Of a stretch of DNA of 64,000 nt, positions 8,286 through 17,152 are shown one piece after another (positions within the stretch are counted from its first letter, which is position 1; every line of letters starts with the position of its first letter). The notes beneath the pieces are model-generated. The model did no database searches and was not told the DNA's origin. It saw nothing but the letters and a program-made list of their open reading frames with translations. Source of the DNA: Bacteroidota bacterium (GTDB lineage: Bacteria > Bacteroidota > Bacteroidia > AKYH767-A > 2013-40CM-41-45); the NCBI GenBank assembly GCA_016711505.1, contig JADJSV010000011.1, positions 1 to 64,000 on the forward strand, given 5' to 3'. A program made the position numbers and the translations under genes.

Positions 8286-9362
8286 TCAGGTTAAAATGAA
8301 CTGATTTGATTTTTGTACAAGTTCAGCTGTATTTTTGGCATTCATCTTTATCATCAGGTTTTTCCGGTAGGAATTTACCGATGTTATTTTAATACAAAGA
8401 ATATCTGCAATTTCTTTTGTAGATAAACCATCGCGTACAAGTTGTAAGATCTCCTTTTCTCTTTGTGATAATTGTACCGGATTAAATTTATTCTTTGTCT
8501 TACCGGTCAATAATATTTTATCGAGTTCTTTCTTGATTGACAAGTCGAACTCATCCTTATCCTGAACATTATTTTTTTGTTCATCAGAAGCAACTCTTGA
8601 AAAAGTCATCAGGAATTTCGGATTCTGATCCAGATCACGTTCAATCAGAATACTTTCAGAATACATTTTTAGGAATGTACCATTCTTATGACGTTTTCTG
8701 TATTCATAAATTATTGGCTTATGGTCATGAATAAATTTTTCTTTTTTTCTTAATTCCATTTCACGGATAAAATGTTCTGTGATCATTTCTGCATCGTCCG
8801 GATGAGTTAATGAAACAGAAAAAGCCCAGCCACCATCGAGAAAATCTTTTTGGGTCCAGCCTAAGATCTTCTCAACTGCCTGCGAACAAAAAATATTACT
8901 TTTTTTCGCAACATCACTGATGTAAATTATTTCGCGGGAGTGGTAGTTAAGTGATTTTAATAATGCACTGCGTTTTTCGAAATACAGGTTGTCATCCGGA
9001 ACAGAATCCGGATTTTTAAATACGACCTGCAACCCAATTGGCATTGAGTTCAGATCTAATAGTAATGAAAAGCATAATATAAAAACCCCTTCAATACCGT
9101 CTTTCTTTGTGCAGATTTTTGTAGTGACAAAACTTTTTTGTGTCGCTAAGTATCTGATGATCTCATCAAGATAATTCGAATCTTTAAAACAATCTGTAAT
9201 GGATTTGTTTTTCAGATCTTTCCTGTTATCACAATTCATCAATTTGCAGGCTGCTGAATTTACATACGAGATCTTTCCTGAGAGATTTGCAATAATAATC
9301 CCGTCGAGAATCAATTCATACATTGGCCTGTTTGGCTCAACAAAATTATTTATTTCATTCAT
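8286..9362 (-). CDS. PAS domain and LuxR-type HTH transcriptional regulator, paralogue B
   Basis: A 358-residue paralogue of the next gene, upstream of it in the same direction. An N-terminal PAS (LILDGIIIANLSGKISYVNS) is followed by a second PAS around residues 150-255 (AVEKILGWTQKDFLDGGW, LTHPDDAEMI, YRKRHKNGTFLKMYS). The C-terminal LuxR domain follows (LSQREKEILQLVRDGLSTKE, IADILCIKITSVNSYRKNL). The conserved W and HPDD of the second PAS are shared by both proteins, while the first PAS domains have diverged strongly, which suggests different input signals and related output sites. No sensor kinase is adjacent. Target genes are unknown. Confidence 0.9.
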   Translation of the reverse strand: MNEINNFVEPNRPMYELILDGIIIANLSGKISYVNSAACKLMNCDNRKDLKNKSITDCFKDSNYLDEIIRYLATQKSFVTTKICTKKDGIEGVFILCFSLLLDLNSMPIGLQVVFKNPDSVPDDNLYFEKRSALLKSLNYHSREIIYISDVAKKSNIFCSQAVEKILGWTQKDFLDGGWAFSVSLTHPDDAEMITEHFIREMELRKKEKFIHDHKPIIYEYRKRHKNGTFLKMYSESILIERDLDQNPKFLMTFSRVASDEQKNNVQDKDEFDLSIKKELDKILLTGKTKNKFNPVQLSQREKEILQLVRDGLSTKEIADILCIKITSVNSYRKNLMIKMNAKNTAELVQKSNQFILT

Positions 9363-9463
9363 GAAAAAAGTAAGGCACGCATTAGTTCAGTTCCAAATTT
9401 AATAATAGGAACTATATATGCAAATGCAAAAAGGTCGGATGAAAGTTAAAATCAGTAAATCCT

Positions 9464-10516
9464 TTAAATCGAAGTGAATTCCCAATTATATTGATCTAAT
9501 TCCTGAGAACATTTGGTTAACAGATCGATACAATTGGCAATATCATCCTGGTTTGCCATTTCTATGACCTGATGAATATGTCTTGTCGGAATACTTATCG
9601 CGCCCGCAATTGACCCTGTTTTCCCCATTCTCTGGATTCCGGCTGTATCAGTTCCTCCAGCCTGTAAAATTTCAGGCTGCCATTTGATCGAATGTTTATC
9701 GGCTGTCTTTTTCATAAAGTCGATCATCCTGTAATCGCAGATAGTTGACGAATCCATGATCTTGATTCCGGCGCCTCCGCCAAGGGATGTAACTTTCTCA
9801 TGCGCCTGCGCTCCCGGAACATCAAATGCAATTGTAGTATCCAGACCAAAACCAAAATCCGGTTCTATCTTATGTGCTGCTACACTTGCACCACGGATAC
9901 CCACTTCTTCCTGTACTGTGAATACTGCATACAGATCGTAAGGAAGATCTTTCATCAGTCGCATCGATTCTATAAGAATGAAAACAGAAACCCTGTTGTC
10001 GATCGATTTGCAATTCACGCAGTTTCCCATTTCAATCAATTCGCGCTGACGTGTAATCGGATTTCCTATTCGGATATATTTCTCAACTTCTTCCTTTGGC
10101 ATTCCAAGGTCAATGAAGTAATCTGTTATTGCTGTAACTTTATTTCTTTCGTCAGCCGTCATGATGTGAATAGGTTTACTACCCATTACACCGATCAGGT
10201 CTTTTGTTCCATGAACAATTACCCGCTGTGCTGTCAATGTCTTGGGATCAAATCCGCCAAGCGTATGAAACCGTAAAAATCCATTGTCGTCAATATGCGT
10301 TACCATAAATCCGATCTCATCCATGTGAGCAGCGATCATCACTTTCTTTCTTTCACGGCCTTTTTTTATGGCAGTGACATTTCCCATATTGTCTACACTA
10401 ACTTCATCAGCCAGACCTTTGATTTCACGTAATACAATTTCACGAATCCGCTGCTCATACCCCGGAGCGCCGGCTGTTTCGCAGATTTCTTTTAGTAGGG
10501 GGATGTTGAGTTTCAT
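9464..10516 (-). CDS. M42-family metallo-aminopeptidase
   Basis: A 350-residue cytoplasmic peptidase of the M42 family (glutamyl/deblocking aminopeptidase, formerly called endoglucanase M). The two-metal site is complete: H64 and D66 in AAHMDEIG, bridging D173 in SIDNRV, E203 and E204 in VQEEVG, D226 in GLDTT and H315 in PTRHIHQ. Members assemble into large tetrahedral complexes that trim short peptides to amino acids; that is family knowledge. The gene lies downstream of pyk on the same strand but is separated from it by a repeat cluster, so it probably has its own transcript. Substrate preference cannot be read from the sequence. Confidence 0.92.
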   Translation of the reverse strand: MKLNIPLLKEICETAGAPGYEQRIREIVLREIKGLADEVSVDNMGNVTAIKKGRERKKVMIAAHMDEIGFMVTHIDDNGFLRFHTLGGFDPKTLTAQRVIVHGTKDLIGVMGSKPIHIMTADERNKVTAITDYFIDLGMPKEEVEKYIRIGNPITRQRELIEMGNCVNCKSIDNRVSVFILIESMRLMKDLPYDLYAVFTVQEEVGIRGASVAAHKIEPDFGFGLDTTIAFDVPGAQAHEKVTSLGGGAGIKIMDSSTICDYRMIDFMKKTADKHSIKWQPEILQAGGTDTAGIQRMGKTGSIAGAISIPTRHIHQVIEMANQDDIANCIDLLTKCSQELDQYNWEFTSI

Positions 10517-10555
10517 ATTTTGTTACAGTAGTAAATTCATTTGCAATGGGAAGTT

Positions 10556-10687
10556 TGTGTGTGGTGTTTAGATCGCCACACTCCACACTTCACACTTTTT
10601 TTGAGTACTTTATTTGATAAACTAAATTGAGTTTGAGTTTGAGTGTGAAGTGTGAAATGCCACACTCCACACTCCACACTCAAACTG
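10556..10687. repeat. CAGTTTGAG-type hairpin repeat, copy 1 (with a partial extra arm)
   Basis: GAGTTTGAGTTTGAGTGTG and AAGTGTGAAATG face CCACACTCCACACTCCACAC and TCAAACTG, forming a long imperfect hairpin at about 10628-10687. A further ACACTCCACACTTCACAC word lies at about 10577-10596. The element begins at the TAA stop of pyk. Read in the pyk direction the sequence is TAA then CAGTTTGAG, and TAAATTCAGTTTGAG follows the NUDIX stop. Confidence 0.85.
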
Positions 10688-12121
10688 TTACTTCACCCGG
10701 CCAAGTTTAATCATATTTGTCCTCCCTTGTTCTTCCAAAGGAATACTAGCAAGGTTAATTATAATATCATCTTTATTCACATACCCTTTTTCTTTCAGAA
10801 TATTCTGAAGTTCAATTATTGTTTCGTCGGTTGTGACGACGTGATCGTAGAAAAATACACGAACACCCCAGACTAAACTTAATACATTCAACATATCGGG
10901 AACATCTGTAAAGATCAGAATGTCGGCATCAGGACGTTGTGCTGATACTTTGTATGCAGTGTATCCTGATCTTGTCATTCCGACTATTGCGCGTGCACCA
11001 ACTTGCGATGCCATCACACATGCATTATAACATACCGAATCAGAAATAAAAGTATCGCTGGTTACGCTTGGTAAATGTTTTCTGTTGTAATAATATCCTT
11101 TTGCTTCGACTTTTGCAATGATCGTTCGCATGTGTTCTACAACACGTACCGGATACAAACCTACTGACGTTTCTCCACTCAACATCACTGCATCAGCTCC
11201 GTCAATTACTGAATTGGCAACATCATTAACTTCTGCTCTGGTTGGAGTATAACTTGAGATCATACTCTCCATCATTTGTGTTGCAATAATAACAGGTTTG
11301 CTGGCCTGAATGCATTTGTTAACTAGCATCTTTTGTATCAACGGAACTTCTTCCATCGGTAATTCAACTCCAAGATCTCCACGGGCAACCATCAATGCAT
11401 CGGTTTCGTGAATGATGTGATCGATCTCTGATAATGCTTCCGGCTTTTCTATTTTAGCGATCACACGACATTTTCTTCCTGCTTGTTTGATTCTGTTCTT
11501 CAGATCAATAATGTCTAATGGACTTCTTACAAATGATAAACCGATCCAGTCGACATTCTGCTTCAATGCAAATTCAAGATCATGCAGATCTTTTGGAGTA
11601 AGGCTTGGCAATGAAATTTTTGTCTTCGGAAGATTTACACCTTTTCGTCCGGATAATTTTCCGCCACTTTCCACAAGTGCAATTACTTCGTCTGTATGAT
11701 TGGTTTCAAGTACATTCAAAACAATTTTTCCATCGTCGATCAAAACGATATCTCCAATAGCTACATCTTTTGCAAAATCTTTGTAGTTCATGTAAAGTCT
11801 TTTCGCATTCCCTACACATTCATGCATAGTGAATACTACTTTCGAACCATTCTCAAGAAAGATCTGATTCCCTTCAACTTCACCAATGCGTAGTTTTGGT
11901 CCCTGAAGATCGACTAGTATAGAGGTGTGTAAATTCAATTCCTTGTTGAGGTCACGGATCGTATTTATCACTCCTTCATGCACACTGTCTTCTCCATGCG
12001 ATAAATTTAATCTGCAAACATCTACTCCTGCAATCATCATTTTTCTCAATACTTCATGCGATGATGATGCCGGTCCAATCGTTGCAACAATTTTTGTTTT
12101 ATTAAATGGTACTTTGTTCAT
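10688..12121 (-). CDS. pyk: Pyruvate kinase
   Basis: A 477-residue pyruvate kinase, making pyruvate and ATP from phosphoenolpyruvate and ADP at the end of glycolysis. The order of parts is complete. The N-terminal TKIVATIGPAS and RLNLSHG carry the substrate-binding Arg and Ser. A B-domain covers about residues 70-170. The active-site block is VIAKIEKPEAL, with MVARGDLGVELP and VIIATQMMESM following, and the C-terminal allosteric domain includes VGMTRSGYTAYKVS. Length is normal. It starts 8 bases after the IPExxxVDY gene, so the two are co-transcribed. The order acpP-fabF-rnc-IPExxxVDY-pyk is common in Bacteroidota. The stop codon forms the edge of a hairpin repeat. Confidence 0.97.
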   Translation of the reverse strand: MNKVPFNKTKIVATIGPASSSHEVLRKMMIAGVDVCRLNLSHGEDSVHEGVINTIRDLNKELNLHTSILVDLQGPKLRIGEVEGNQIFLENGSKVVFTMHECVGNAKRLYMNYKDFAKDVAIGDIVLIDDGKIVLNVLETNHTDEVIALVESGGKLSGRKGVNLPKTKISLPSLTPKDLHDLEFALKQNVDWIGLSFVRSPLDIIDLKNRIKQAGRKCRVIAKIEKPEALSEIDHIIHETDALMVARGDLGVELPMEEVPLIQKMLVNKCIQASKPVIIATQMMESMISSYTPTRAEVNDVANSVIDGADAVMLSGETSVGLYPVRVVEHMRTIIAKVEAKGYYYNRKHLPSVTSDTFISDSVCYNACVMASQVGARAIVGMTRSGYTAYKVSAQRPDADILIFTDVPDMLNVLSLVWGVRVFFYDHVVTTDETIIELQNILKEKGYVNKDDIIINLASIPLEEQGRTNMIKLGRVK

Positions 12122-12129
12122 TATTTATT

Positions 12130-12552
12130 TTAGAATAGTAAATTGTCTTTTGATTTTAATTTTAATACTTCAAGCTTGTAAACCCCAAGAAGAATTCTGA
12201 TGTTCTTCAATTTTTGAAGTAATTCACTTTCATCAATTCTTGTCTTATCAGGACGAATCAGAAAAAGATAATCCAGTGCTTTCTGCTCAGGAAGTAATAC
12301 TCCTTTCGGACAACGATTGGAAATAAGATTATACCTGTCGCCTTCTTCATTTGTAAATTCATAAAATGAAAAAGCATGATCTTCCATTCTCTTATTATTG
12401 AAAACAGTGTAATCATCTTTTTTCATCATACTAATTCCAAGTGTTCTATTTAATTCATGACACAACCTGTAATCACGGTGCTGACAAGCCAATCCGATCA
12501 GTATAAAATCGTAATCGTCTTCATTAGTGAATTTTATGACGGTCTTGGCCAT
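12130..12552 (-). CDS. IPExxxVDY family protein
   Basis: A 140-residue cytoplasmic protein of the Bacteroidota-specific IPExxxVDY family. The naming motif is present in the variant LPEQKALDYLFLI near residues 87-99. The N-terminal part reads DYDFILIGLACQHRDYRLCH, and a central pattern FYEF...YNLISNR is typical of the family. Function is unknown. The gene normally sits between rnc and pyk in this phylum, as it does here, and pyk follows after 8 bases. It is separated from rnc by a 190-base gap that holds an inverted-repeat element, so rnc and this gene may not share one uninterrupted mRNA. Confidence 0.88.
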   Translation of the reverse strand: MAKTVIKFTNEDDYDFILIGLACQHRDYRLCHELNRTLGISMMKKDDYTVFNNKRMEDHAFSFYEFTNEEGDRYNLISNRCPKGVLLPEQKALDYLFLIRPDKTRIDESELLQKLKNIRILLGVYKLEVLKLKSKDNLLF

Positions 12553-12582
12553 GTTGGTTTGCGGGTACGAATATCGACAATT

Positions 12583-12752
12583 TTTGGGTGAGTAGTGAGT
12601 GGTAATTAGTAAGTAGCACCAGTTTCTTTATAACAATCATTGTCATATAAAGAGAAACTGTCCATTTGAATGGATCCTTTTTCCAAATCAATGAATATTC
12701 CTGAATAATTGTAAGTGGTGCTAATTACCACTTACTACTCACCACTTACTCC
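12583..12752. repeat. Inverted-repeat-bounded element of the GTAAGTAGTGAGTGG family, copy 2
   Basis: The arms are GGGTGAGTAGTGAGTGGTAA with TTAGTAAGTAGCACC, and GGTGCTAATTACCACTTACT with ACTCACCACTTACTCC. They are about 90 bases apart and almost fully complementary. The stop codon TAA of rnc (12748-12746) is drawn from the end of the arm. The interior is unique sequence with a small AAACTG/CAGTTT inverted pair. Confidence 0.88.
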
Positions 12753-13468
12753 AAGTGCAACGCCAGACAAACCTTCTCCGCAGCGATCTGCTCTGCACGT
12801 TTTTTGGAAAAATCTTCACCACGCGCTTTTTCTACACCATCGACAAGAACCCGTACTCGCAATAATTTTTTCCCTCCATTGTCAACTTCTTCTATTAATT
12901 CGAATTCAACAACTTTTCGCTCTCGTTGCGACCAGTTGATGAGTTTACTCTTGAAATTCTTATCCTGCAATTCAATCTCTTCCAGATCTATATGATGTCT
13001 GACGATACGCTTTAAAACAAATTTTTGTGCAGTATTATATCCTTTGTCGATATAAATAGCGCCAATCAATGCTTCAAATGCATCGCCATAAGCAGATTTA
13101 TTTTTTGCAGCGGGGTCAATTGAGTTGATCATAAAATGATCTATGCCCAGTTTCAATGAAAGTTTATTCAGATGTTCACGGTTAACGATCTTACTTCGCA
13201 TTTCGGTCAGAAATCCTTCTTCTCTGAAAGGAAATTTTTTGAAGAGTAATTCAGCTATGATCGCTCCAAGGACTGCATCACCTAAATATTCCAATCGTTC
13301 GTTACTTATCTTTGCACCATTATGATGTTCAGTAGCAGTTGAACGATGCCGAAAAGCAAGATGATACACGGCAGGATTTCCGGGAATGAATCCAAGAAGA
13401 TTTCGCAGTGATCCGACAAATTTTTTGTCCTTGGAAAAGAATAAACGAATAGTAGATATTACACTCAA
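12746..13468 (-). CDS. rnc: Ribonuclease III
   Basis: A 240-residue RNase III that cuts double-stranded RNA in rRNA and mRNA processing. The catalytic signature is NERLEYLGDAVLGAI around residues 55-69, with the second acidic pair in YGDAFEALIGAIYIDKGY near 125-142. The double-stranded RNA-binding domain fills residues 170-238 (KSKLINWSQRERK, ARGEDFSKKRAEQIAAEKVC). Length is normal. It follows fabF closely on the same strand, and the last codons run straight into the repeat that supplies the stop. Since RNase III cuts long hairpins, the many hairpin repeats of this genome would be potential substrates; that is only an inference. Confidence 0.96.
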   Translation of the reverse strand: MSVISTIRLFFSKDKKFVGSLRNLLGFIPGNPAVYHLAFRHRSTATEHHNGAKISNERLEYLGDAVLGAIIAELLFKKFPFREEGFLTEMRSKIVNREHLNKLSLKLGIDHFMINSIDPAAKNKSAYGDAFEALIGAIYIDKGYNTAQKFVLKRIVRHHIDLEEIELQDKNFKSKLINWSQRERKVVEFELIEEVDNGGKKLLRVRVLVDGVEKARGEDFSKKRAEQIAAEKVCLALHLE

Positions 13469-13496
13469 GCAGAAGTGTTTTTATTCTGAGAAATTA

Positions 13497-14747
13497 TCAA
13501 ACGTACTTTTTGAAAATAACAGAAGCATTGTGTCCACCAAAACCAAATGTATTGCTTAATGCTGCACGTACTTCACGCTTTTGAGCAGTGTTAAACGTCA
13601 GATTAAGTTTTGGATCGAAAGCAGGATCATCTGTAAAGTGATTGATGGTAGGAGGAATAATGCCATGAACAATTGCTAAAATACTTGCAATCGATTCAAT
13701 CGCACCTGCAGCACCAAGTAAATGGCCTGTCATTGATTTTGTTGAACTGATATTCAATCGATATGCTTCCTGACCAAAAATAGTCTGGATCGCTTTTATT
13801 TCCTGTGGATCTCCGATTGGAGTAGAAGTGCCATGAACATTGATGTAATCGATATCCGATGGTTTCATTTCCGCATCTTCCAATGCTGCACGCATTACAT
13901 TTGCCGCTCCGATTCCTTCAGGATGTGGAGCTGTCATATGATAAGCATCTGCCGACATACCTCCGCCGACAATTTCTGCATAGATCTTTGCACCACGTGC
14001 TTTTGCATGTTCCAGTTCTTCAAGGATCAGACATCCGGCACCTTCACCTAAAACAAATCCATCGCGGTCAAGATCGAATGGTCTTGATGCAGTTTTAGGA
14101 TCATCGTTTCGTTGTGATAATGCTTGTAATGCATTGAACCCGCCAATACCAACTTCATTTACTGTTGACTCTGATCCACCGGTTACAATTATATCGGCTT
14201 TACCTAAACGTAAGTAGGTAAAGGCATCATTGATCGCATTGGTTGATGAAGCACAAGCTGAAACAGTTGTAAAGTTAGGACCACGAAAACCATACTTGAT
14301 TGAAATATGTCCTGATGCAATATCAGAGATCATTTTTGGAATGAAGAATGGATTGAATCGCGGAGTTCCATCACCTAATGCAAATGCTGTGACTTCATCC
14401 TGAAAAGTTTTTAATCCTCCGATTCCTGAACCCCAGATCACACCAATGCGGTCGTGATTCGCTGTTTCAAGATCGATCTTTGCATCTTTGATTCCCTGAT
14501 CTGCAACTACCAACGCATAGTGAGAAAAGCCATCGAGCTTACGACCTTCTTTTCTTTCAAAGAAATCGTTTACATCAAAGCCTTTCACTTCACAAGCGAA
14601 ACGTGTTTTGAATTTGGATGCATCAAACTTAGTGATCATGTCAGCACCGCTGACACCATTAACTAATCCGGTCCAATAATCTTGAACATTATTCCCAAGG
14701 GGAGTAAGAGCGCCAAGGCCCGTTACGACTACTCGTTTCAGTTGCAT
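13497..14747 (-). CDS. fabF: 3-oxoacyl-ACP synthase II (KAS II)
   Basis: A 416-residue ketoacyl-ACP synthase, extending acyl-ACP by condensation with malonyl-ACP in fatty acid synthesis. The catalytic triad is complete: C165 in TVSACASSTN, H305 in VHGTSTPIGD and H342 in MTGHLLGAAGA. The N-terminal RVVVTGLGALTPLGNN and the C-terminal SNTFGFGGHNASVIF are typical. Its substrate carrier gene acpP lies just upstream on the same strand. A strong hairpin stands between them and may set their relative levels. rnc follows after 28 bases. Confidence 0.96.
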   Translation of the reverse strand: MQLKRVVVTGLGALTPLGNNVQDYWTGLVNGVSGADMITKFDASKFKTRFACEVKGFDVNDFFERKEGRKLDGFSHYALVVADQGIKDAKIDLETANHDRIGVIWGSGIGGLKTFQDEVTAFALGDGTPRFNPFFIPKMISDIASGHISIKYGFRGPNFTTVSACASSTNAINDAFTYLRLGKADIIVTGGSESTVNEVGIGGFNALQALSQRNDDPKTASRPFDLDRDGFVLGEGAGCLILEELEHAKARGAKIYAEIVGGGMSADAYHMTAPHPEGIGAANVMRAALEDAEMKPSDIDYINVHGTSTPIGDPQEIKAIQTIFGQEAYRLNISSTKSMTGHLLGAAGAIESIASILAIVHGIIPPTINHFTDDPAFDPKLNLTFNTAQKREVRAALSNTFGFGGHNASVIFKKYV

Positions 14748-14806
14748 TCCTGTGCTGGAATTTTAAGGTGAAAAATTCAGCGGCCGGAGAATAACCTGCT
14801 GAAAAC

Positions 14807-14842
14807 ACAACATGACCGGTTTATTCAAAACGGTCATGTTGT
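14807..14842 (-). terminator. Hairpin between acpP and fabF (attenuator-like)
   Basis: ACAACATGACCG (14807-14818) and CGGTCATGTTGT (14831-14842) are perfectly complementary around a 12-base loop. Read on the minus strand the stem is followed by TTTTC, a weak T-tract. It probably stops part of the transcription after acpP, which would give more acyl carrier protein than FabF. Confidence 0.7.
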
Positions 14843-14854
14843 ATTTAGGAAAAA

Positions 14855-15091
14855 TTATTTTGCGTTTTTCTCGATGTATTCAATTGCCTGACCTACAGTG
14901 GCAATTTTTTCTGCTTGATCATCAGGGATAGCGATATTGAATTCTTTTTCGAATTCCATGATCAACTCAACCGTATCAAGAGAATCTGCACCCAGATCGT
15001 TTGTGAAGCTCGCTTCAGGGGTAACTTCTTTTTCATCAACACCTAATTTGTCGATGATGATTGCTTTAACTTTTGCTGCAATGTCTGACAT
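14855..15091 (-). CDS. acpP: Acyl carrier protein
   Basis: A 78-residue acidic acyl carrier protein that holds the growing chain in fatty acid synthesis. The phosphopantetheine attachment serine is S37 in LGADSLDTVELIMEFE. The four-helix pattern and the length are typical, and the C-terminus ends in GQAIEYIEKNAK. First gene of the acpP-fabF-rnc set. A 230-base upstream gap without genes holds its promoter. Confidence 0.97.
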   Translation of the reverse strand: MSDIAAKVKAIIIDKLGVDEKEVTPEASFTNDLGADSLDTVELIMEFEKEFNIAIPDDQAEKIATVGQAIEYIEKNAK

Positions 15092-15325
15092 GATTAATCT
15101 TTTTTGTGATTTGTTTTTATTTGTGTTGCAAAGTAAAATTTATTCAGGCTAATAACAAAATGTGCCCTTTTTAAATCCTATTCTTTGCTGTTAATTGGTT
15201 CTTCTTTTCGGAGTTCACTTTATTCGTCTTCTGAAATCATATTAAAACTTTGATTTGCAGACGAATAAATAAAACTAAACAGATTATTATTCCACGAAAA
15301 TACTCTTTTTTAAGTCACTTCGTGA

Positions 15326-16318
15326 TTATGGTAAAAACCATTGTATTAAATTATAGATCAATGCTGCCATTAATGCTGAAACCGGAATTGTTAAGACCCA
15401 GGCCCAGATCAATTCAATTGTCACTCCCCATCGCACAGCACTTACTCTTTTTGTAACCCCAACACCTATTATACATCCGGTGATCGTATGCGTAGTACTT
15501 ACCGGAATCTTGAAATGTTGTGTTCCAAATAATGTGATCGCTCCTGCTGTTTCTGCACTAAAACCTTCAAATGGAGTGAGTTTGGTAACTTTTTGACCCA
15601 TCGTCTTTACAATTTTCCACCCACCGAATAATGTCCCAAAGGCAATTACTGAATAACAGGCTAAAGGAACCCATTCAGGTAACTCCTTCGTTTCTGCAAT
15701 CAATCCTGTTGAAACCATGGCTGCGGCAATAATCCCCATAACTTTTTGGGCATCATTTCCACCATGTCCTAAACTGTATGCTGCTGAAGAAAGTAATTGT
15801 AATCTCCTGAAAATCCGGTCAACTTTCGAGGGATTCGATCTCTGCACAATGGTAATAGTAATTACAGAAATTATATATGACATGATCATACCAATAACAG
15901 GTGCCAATACAATGAAATAGATCACAGGCATGATCTTGTCAAGTTGAACTGCATGAAACTGGCCGGCATTTGCAATTCCCGCTCCGGCAAAAGCTCCGAT
16001 CAATGTATGTGATGAACTGGATGGAATTCCCCACCACCAGGTGAGAAGGTTCCAGATAATTGCTGCTATCAATCCGGCAAAAACAACATTTAAGGTTATA
16101 AATTCCGGTTTAACAGTTTTGGCAACTGTATCAGCAACCTTCAATTCAAACATCCAGTAGGCGATGAAGTTGAACATTGCCGCCCAGATCACGGCGCTTA
16201 ATGGTGATAATACCTTTGTCGAAACAACTGTAGCTATTGAATTCGCTGCATCATGAAAGCCATTGATAAAATCAAATATCAATGCCAGTACTATGATAAC
16301 TATTAGAAATGTAGTCAT
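15326..16318 (-). CDS. pit: PiT-family inorganic phosphate transporter
   Basis: A 330-residue inner-membrane phosphate permease. About ten membrane segments are visible. The duplicated signature of the family is present: DFINGFHDAANSIATVVSTK near the N-terminus and LFGTQHFKIPVSTTHTITG in the second half, with GGNDAQKVMG between. It is the short type without the long central loop of E. coli PitA. The DUF47/PhoU-like gene lies 21 bases upstream on the same strand, the usual pairing for Pit systems, so both are one operon for low-affinity phosphate uptake. The transported ion is inferred from the family. Confidence 0.93.
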   Translation of the reverse strand: MTTFLIVIIVLALIFDFINGFHDAANSIATVVSTKVLSPLSAVIWAAMFNFIAYWMFELKVADTVAKTVKPEFITLNVVFAGLIAAIIWNLLTWWWGIPSSSSHTLIGAFAGAGIANAGQFHAVQLDKIMPVIYFIVLAPVIGMIMSYIISVITITIVQRSNPSKVDRIFRRLQLLSSAAYSLGHGGNDAQKVMGIIAAAMVSTGLIAETKELPEWVPLACYSVIAFGTLFGGWKIVKTMGQKVTKLTPFEGFSAETAGAITLFGTQHFKIPVSTTHTITGCIIGVGVTKRVSAVRWGVTIELIWAWVLTIPVSALMAALIYNLIQWFLP

Positions 16319-16339
16319 AAATCGAAAGGATAATCCTGA

Positions 16340-16987
16340 TTATGCTTGTTTAACAATTATTGATTCGATCACGTTGACAACGTCTTCGCATTTGTCTGTT
16401 GCAGTTTCGAGAGCAGAAAGAACTTCTTTGATCTTAATGATCTCAATTGCATTTTTCTCATCTTCAAACAATCGAGCTACAGCATTGTCGAAAATATCGT
16501 CTGCATGATTTTCAAGACTGTTCACTCTTACAAGCGATTCTTTTATTCTGATAATATTTTTCATGCTTCTCAAAGAACATACAGCTATGTTGATCTCTTC
16601 TGCAGATTGGAGTATCAGCTCAGAAAGTTTGATCATCGAAGGATGAATCGGATCTACTTTGTATAATGCTATCCGTTTTGCTGATCCATGAATATAATCC
16701 ACAACATCATCCATTGCCGATGCTAAATGCTGAATGTCTTCACGATCAAAAGGCGTAATGAATGTAGAACTTACTTCCTGAAAGATGTTGTGAGTGATCT
16801 CATCCCCGACATGCTCAAGTTTTTCAATTTCGCGGATAAAAGCCGACCGCTTTTCAGCTGAAGTAGTGGTCAATGCTTCTACCAGAACTTTTGAAATGGC
16901 CACTAAGTTTGCAGAAGCACTTTCGAATAGAGGATAAAATTTACGATCCTTCGGAACGAAATACTGTAAGATTGGATTTACTGACAT
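16340..16987 (-). CDS. DUF47 family, PhoU-like Pit accessory protein
   Basis: A 215-residue all-helical cytoplasmic protein of the DUF47 (TIGR00153) family, related to PhoU. Helical repeats with conserved acidic metal-binding pairs are visible: EKLEHVGDEITHNIFQ near residue 52, DREDIQHLASAMDDVVDYIH near 80-98, and NSLENHADDIFDNAV then ATDKCEDVVNVIES near the C-terminus. These E/DxxxD patterns are typical of PhoU-like iron or zinc clusters. First gene of the operon with the Pit permease, which it probably gates or regulates; that role is inferred from the recurrent pairing. Confidence 0.92.
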   Translation of the reverse strand: MSVNPILQYFVPKDRKFYPLFESASANLVAISKVLVEALTTTSAEKRSAFIREIEKLEHVGDEITHNIFQEVSSTFITPFDREDIQHLASAMDDVVDYIHGSAKRIALYKVDPIHPSMIKLSELILQSAEEINIAVCSLRSMKNIIRIKESLVRVNSLENHADDIFDNAVARLFEDEKNAIEIIKIKEVLSALETATDKCEDVVNVIESIIVKQA

Positions 16988-17137
16988 AGAGTTGGTTCTT
17001 AGCTTATTAAACTAATGTTTTTAAAGTTCAATTGTGGGAATAAAAGCTTCCCTGCAGGTATTTTAATGGTCGGTAAAGTAATAAAAATAAAAGCGGAGAT
17101 TTTTTAGAAATAAAAAATATTCTTACACACAGATGTG

Positions 17138-17145
17138 TACTTTTG
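17138..17145 (+). promoter_or_regulatory. Bacteroidota-type -7 box TACTTTTG before purN
   Basis: Exact match to TAnnTTTG. It ends 7 bases before the ATG, so the transcript would be leaderless or nearly so. No clear -33 TTG was found at the usual distance. Confidence 0.55.
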
Positions 17146-17152
17146 TTCCTAT

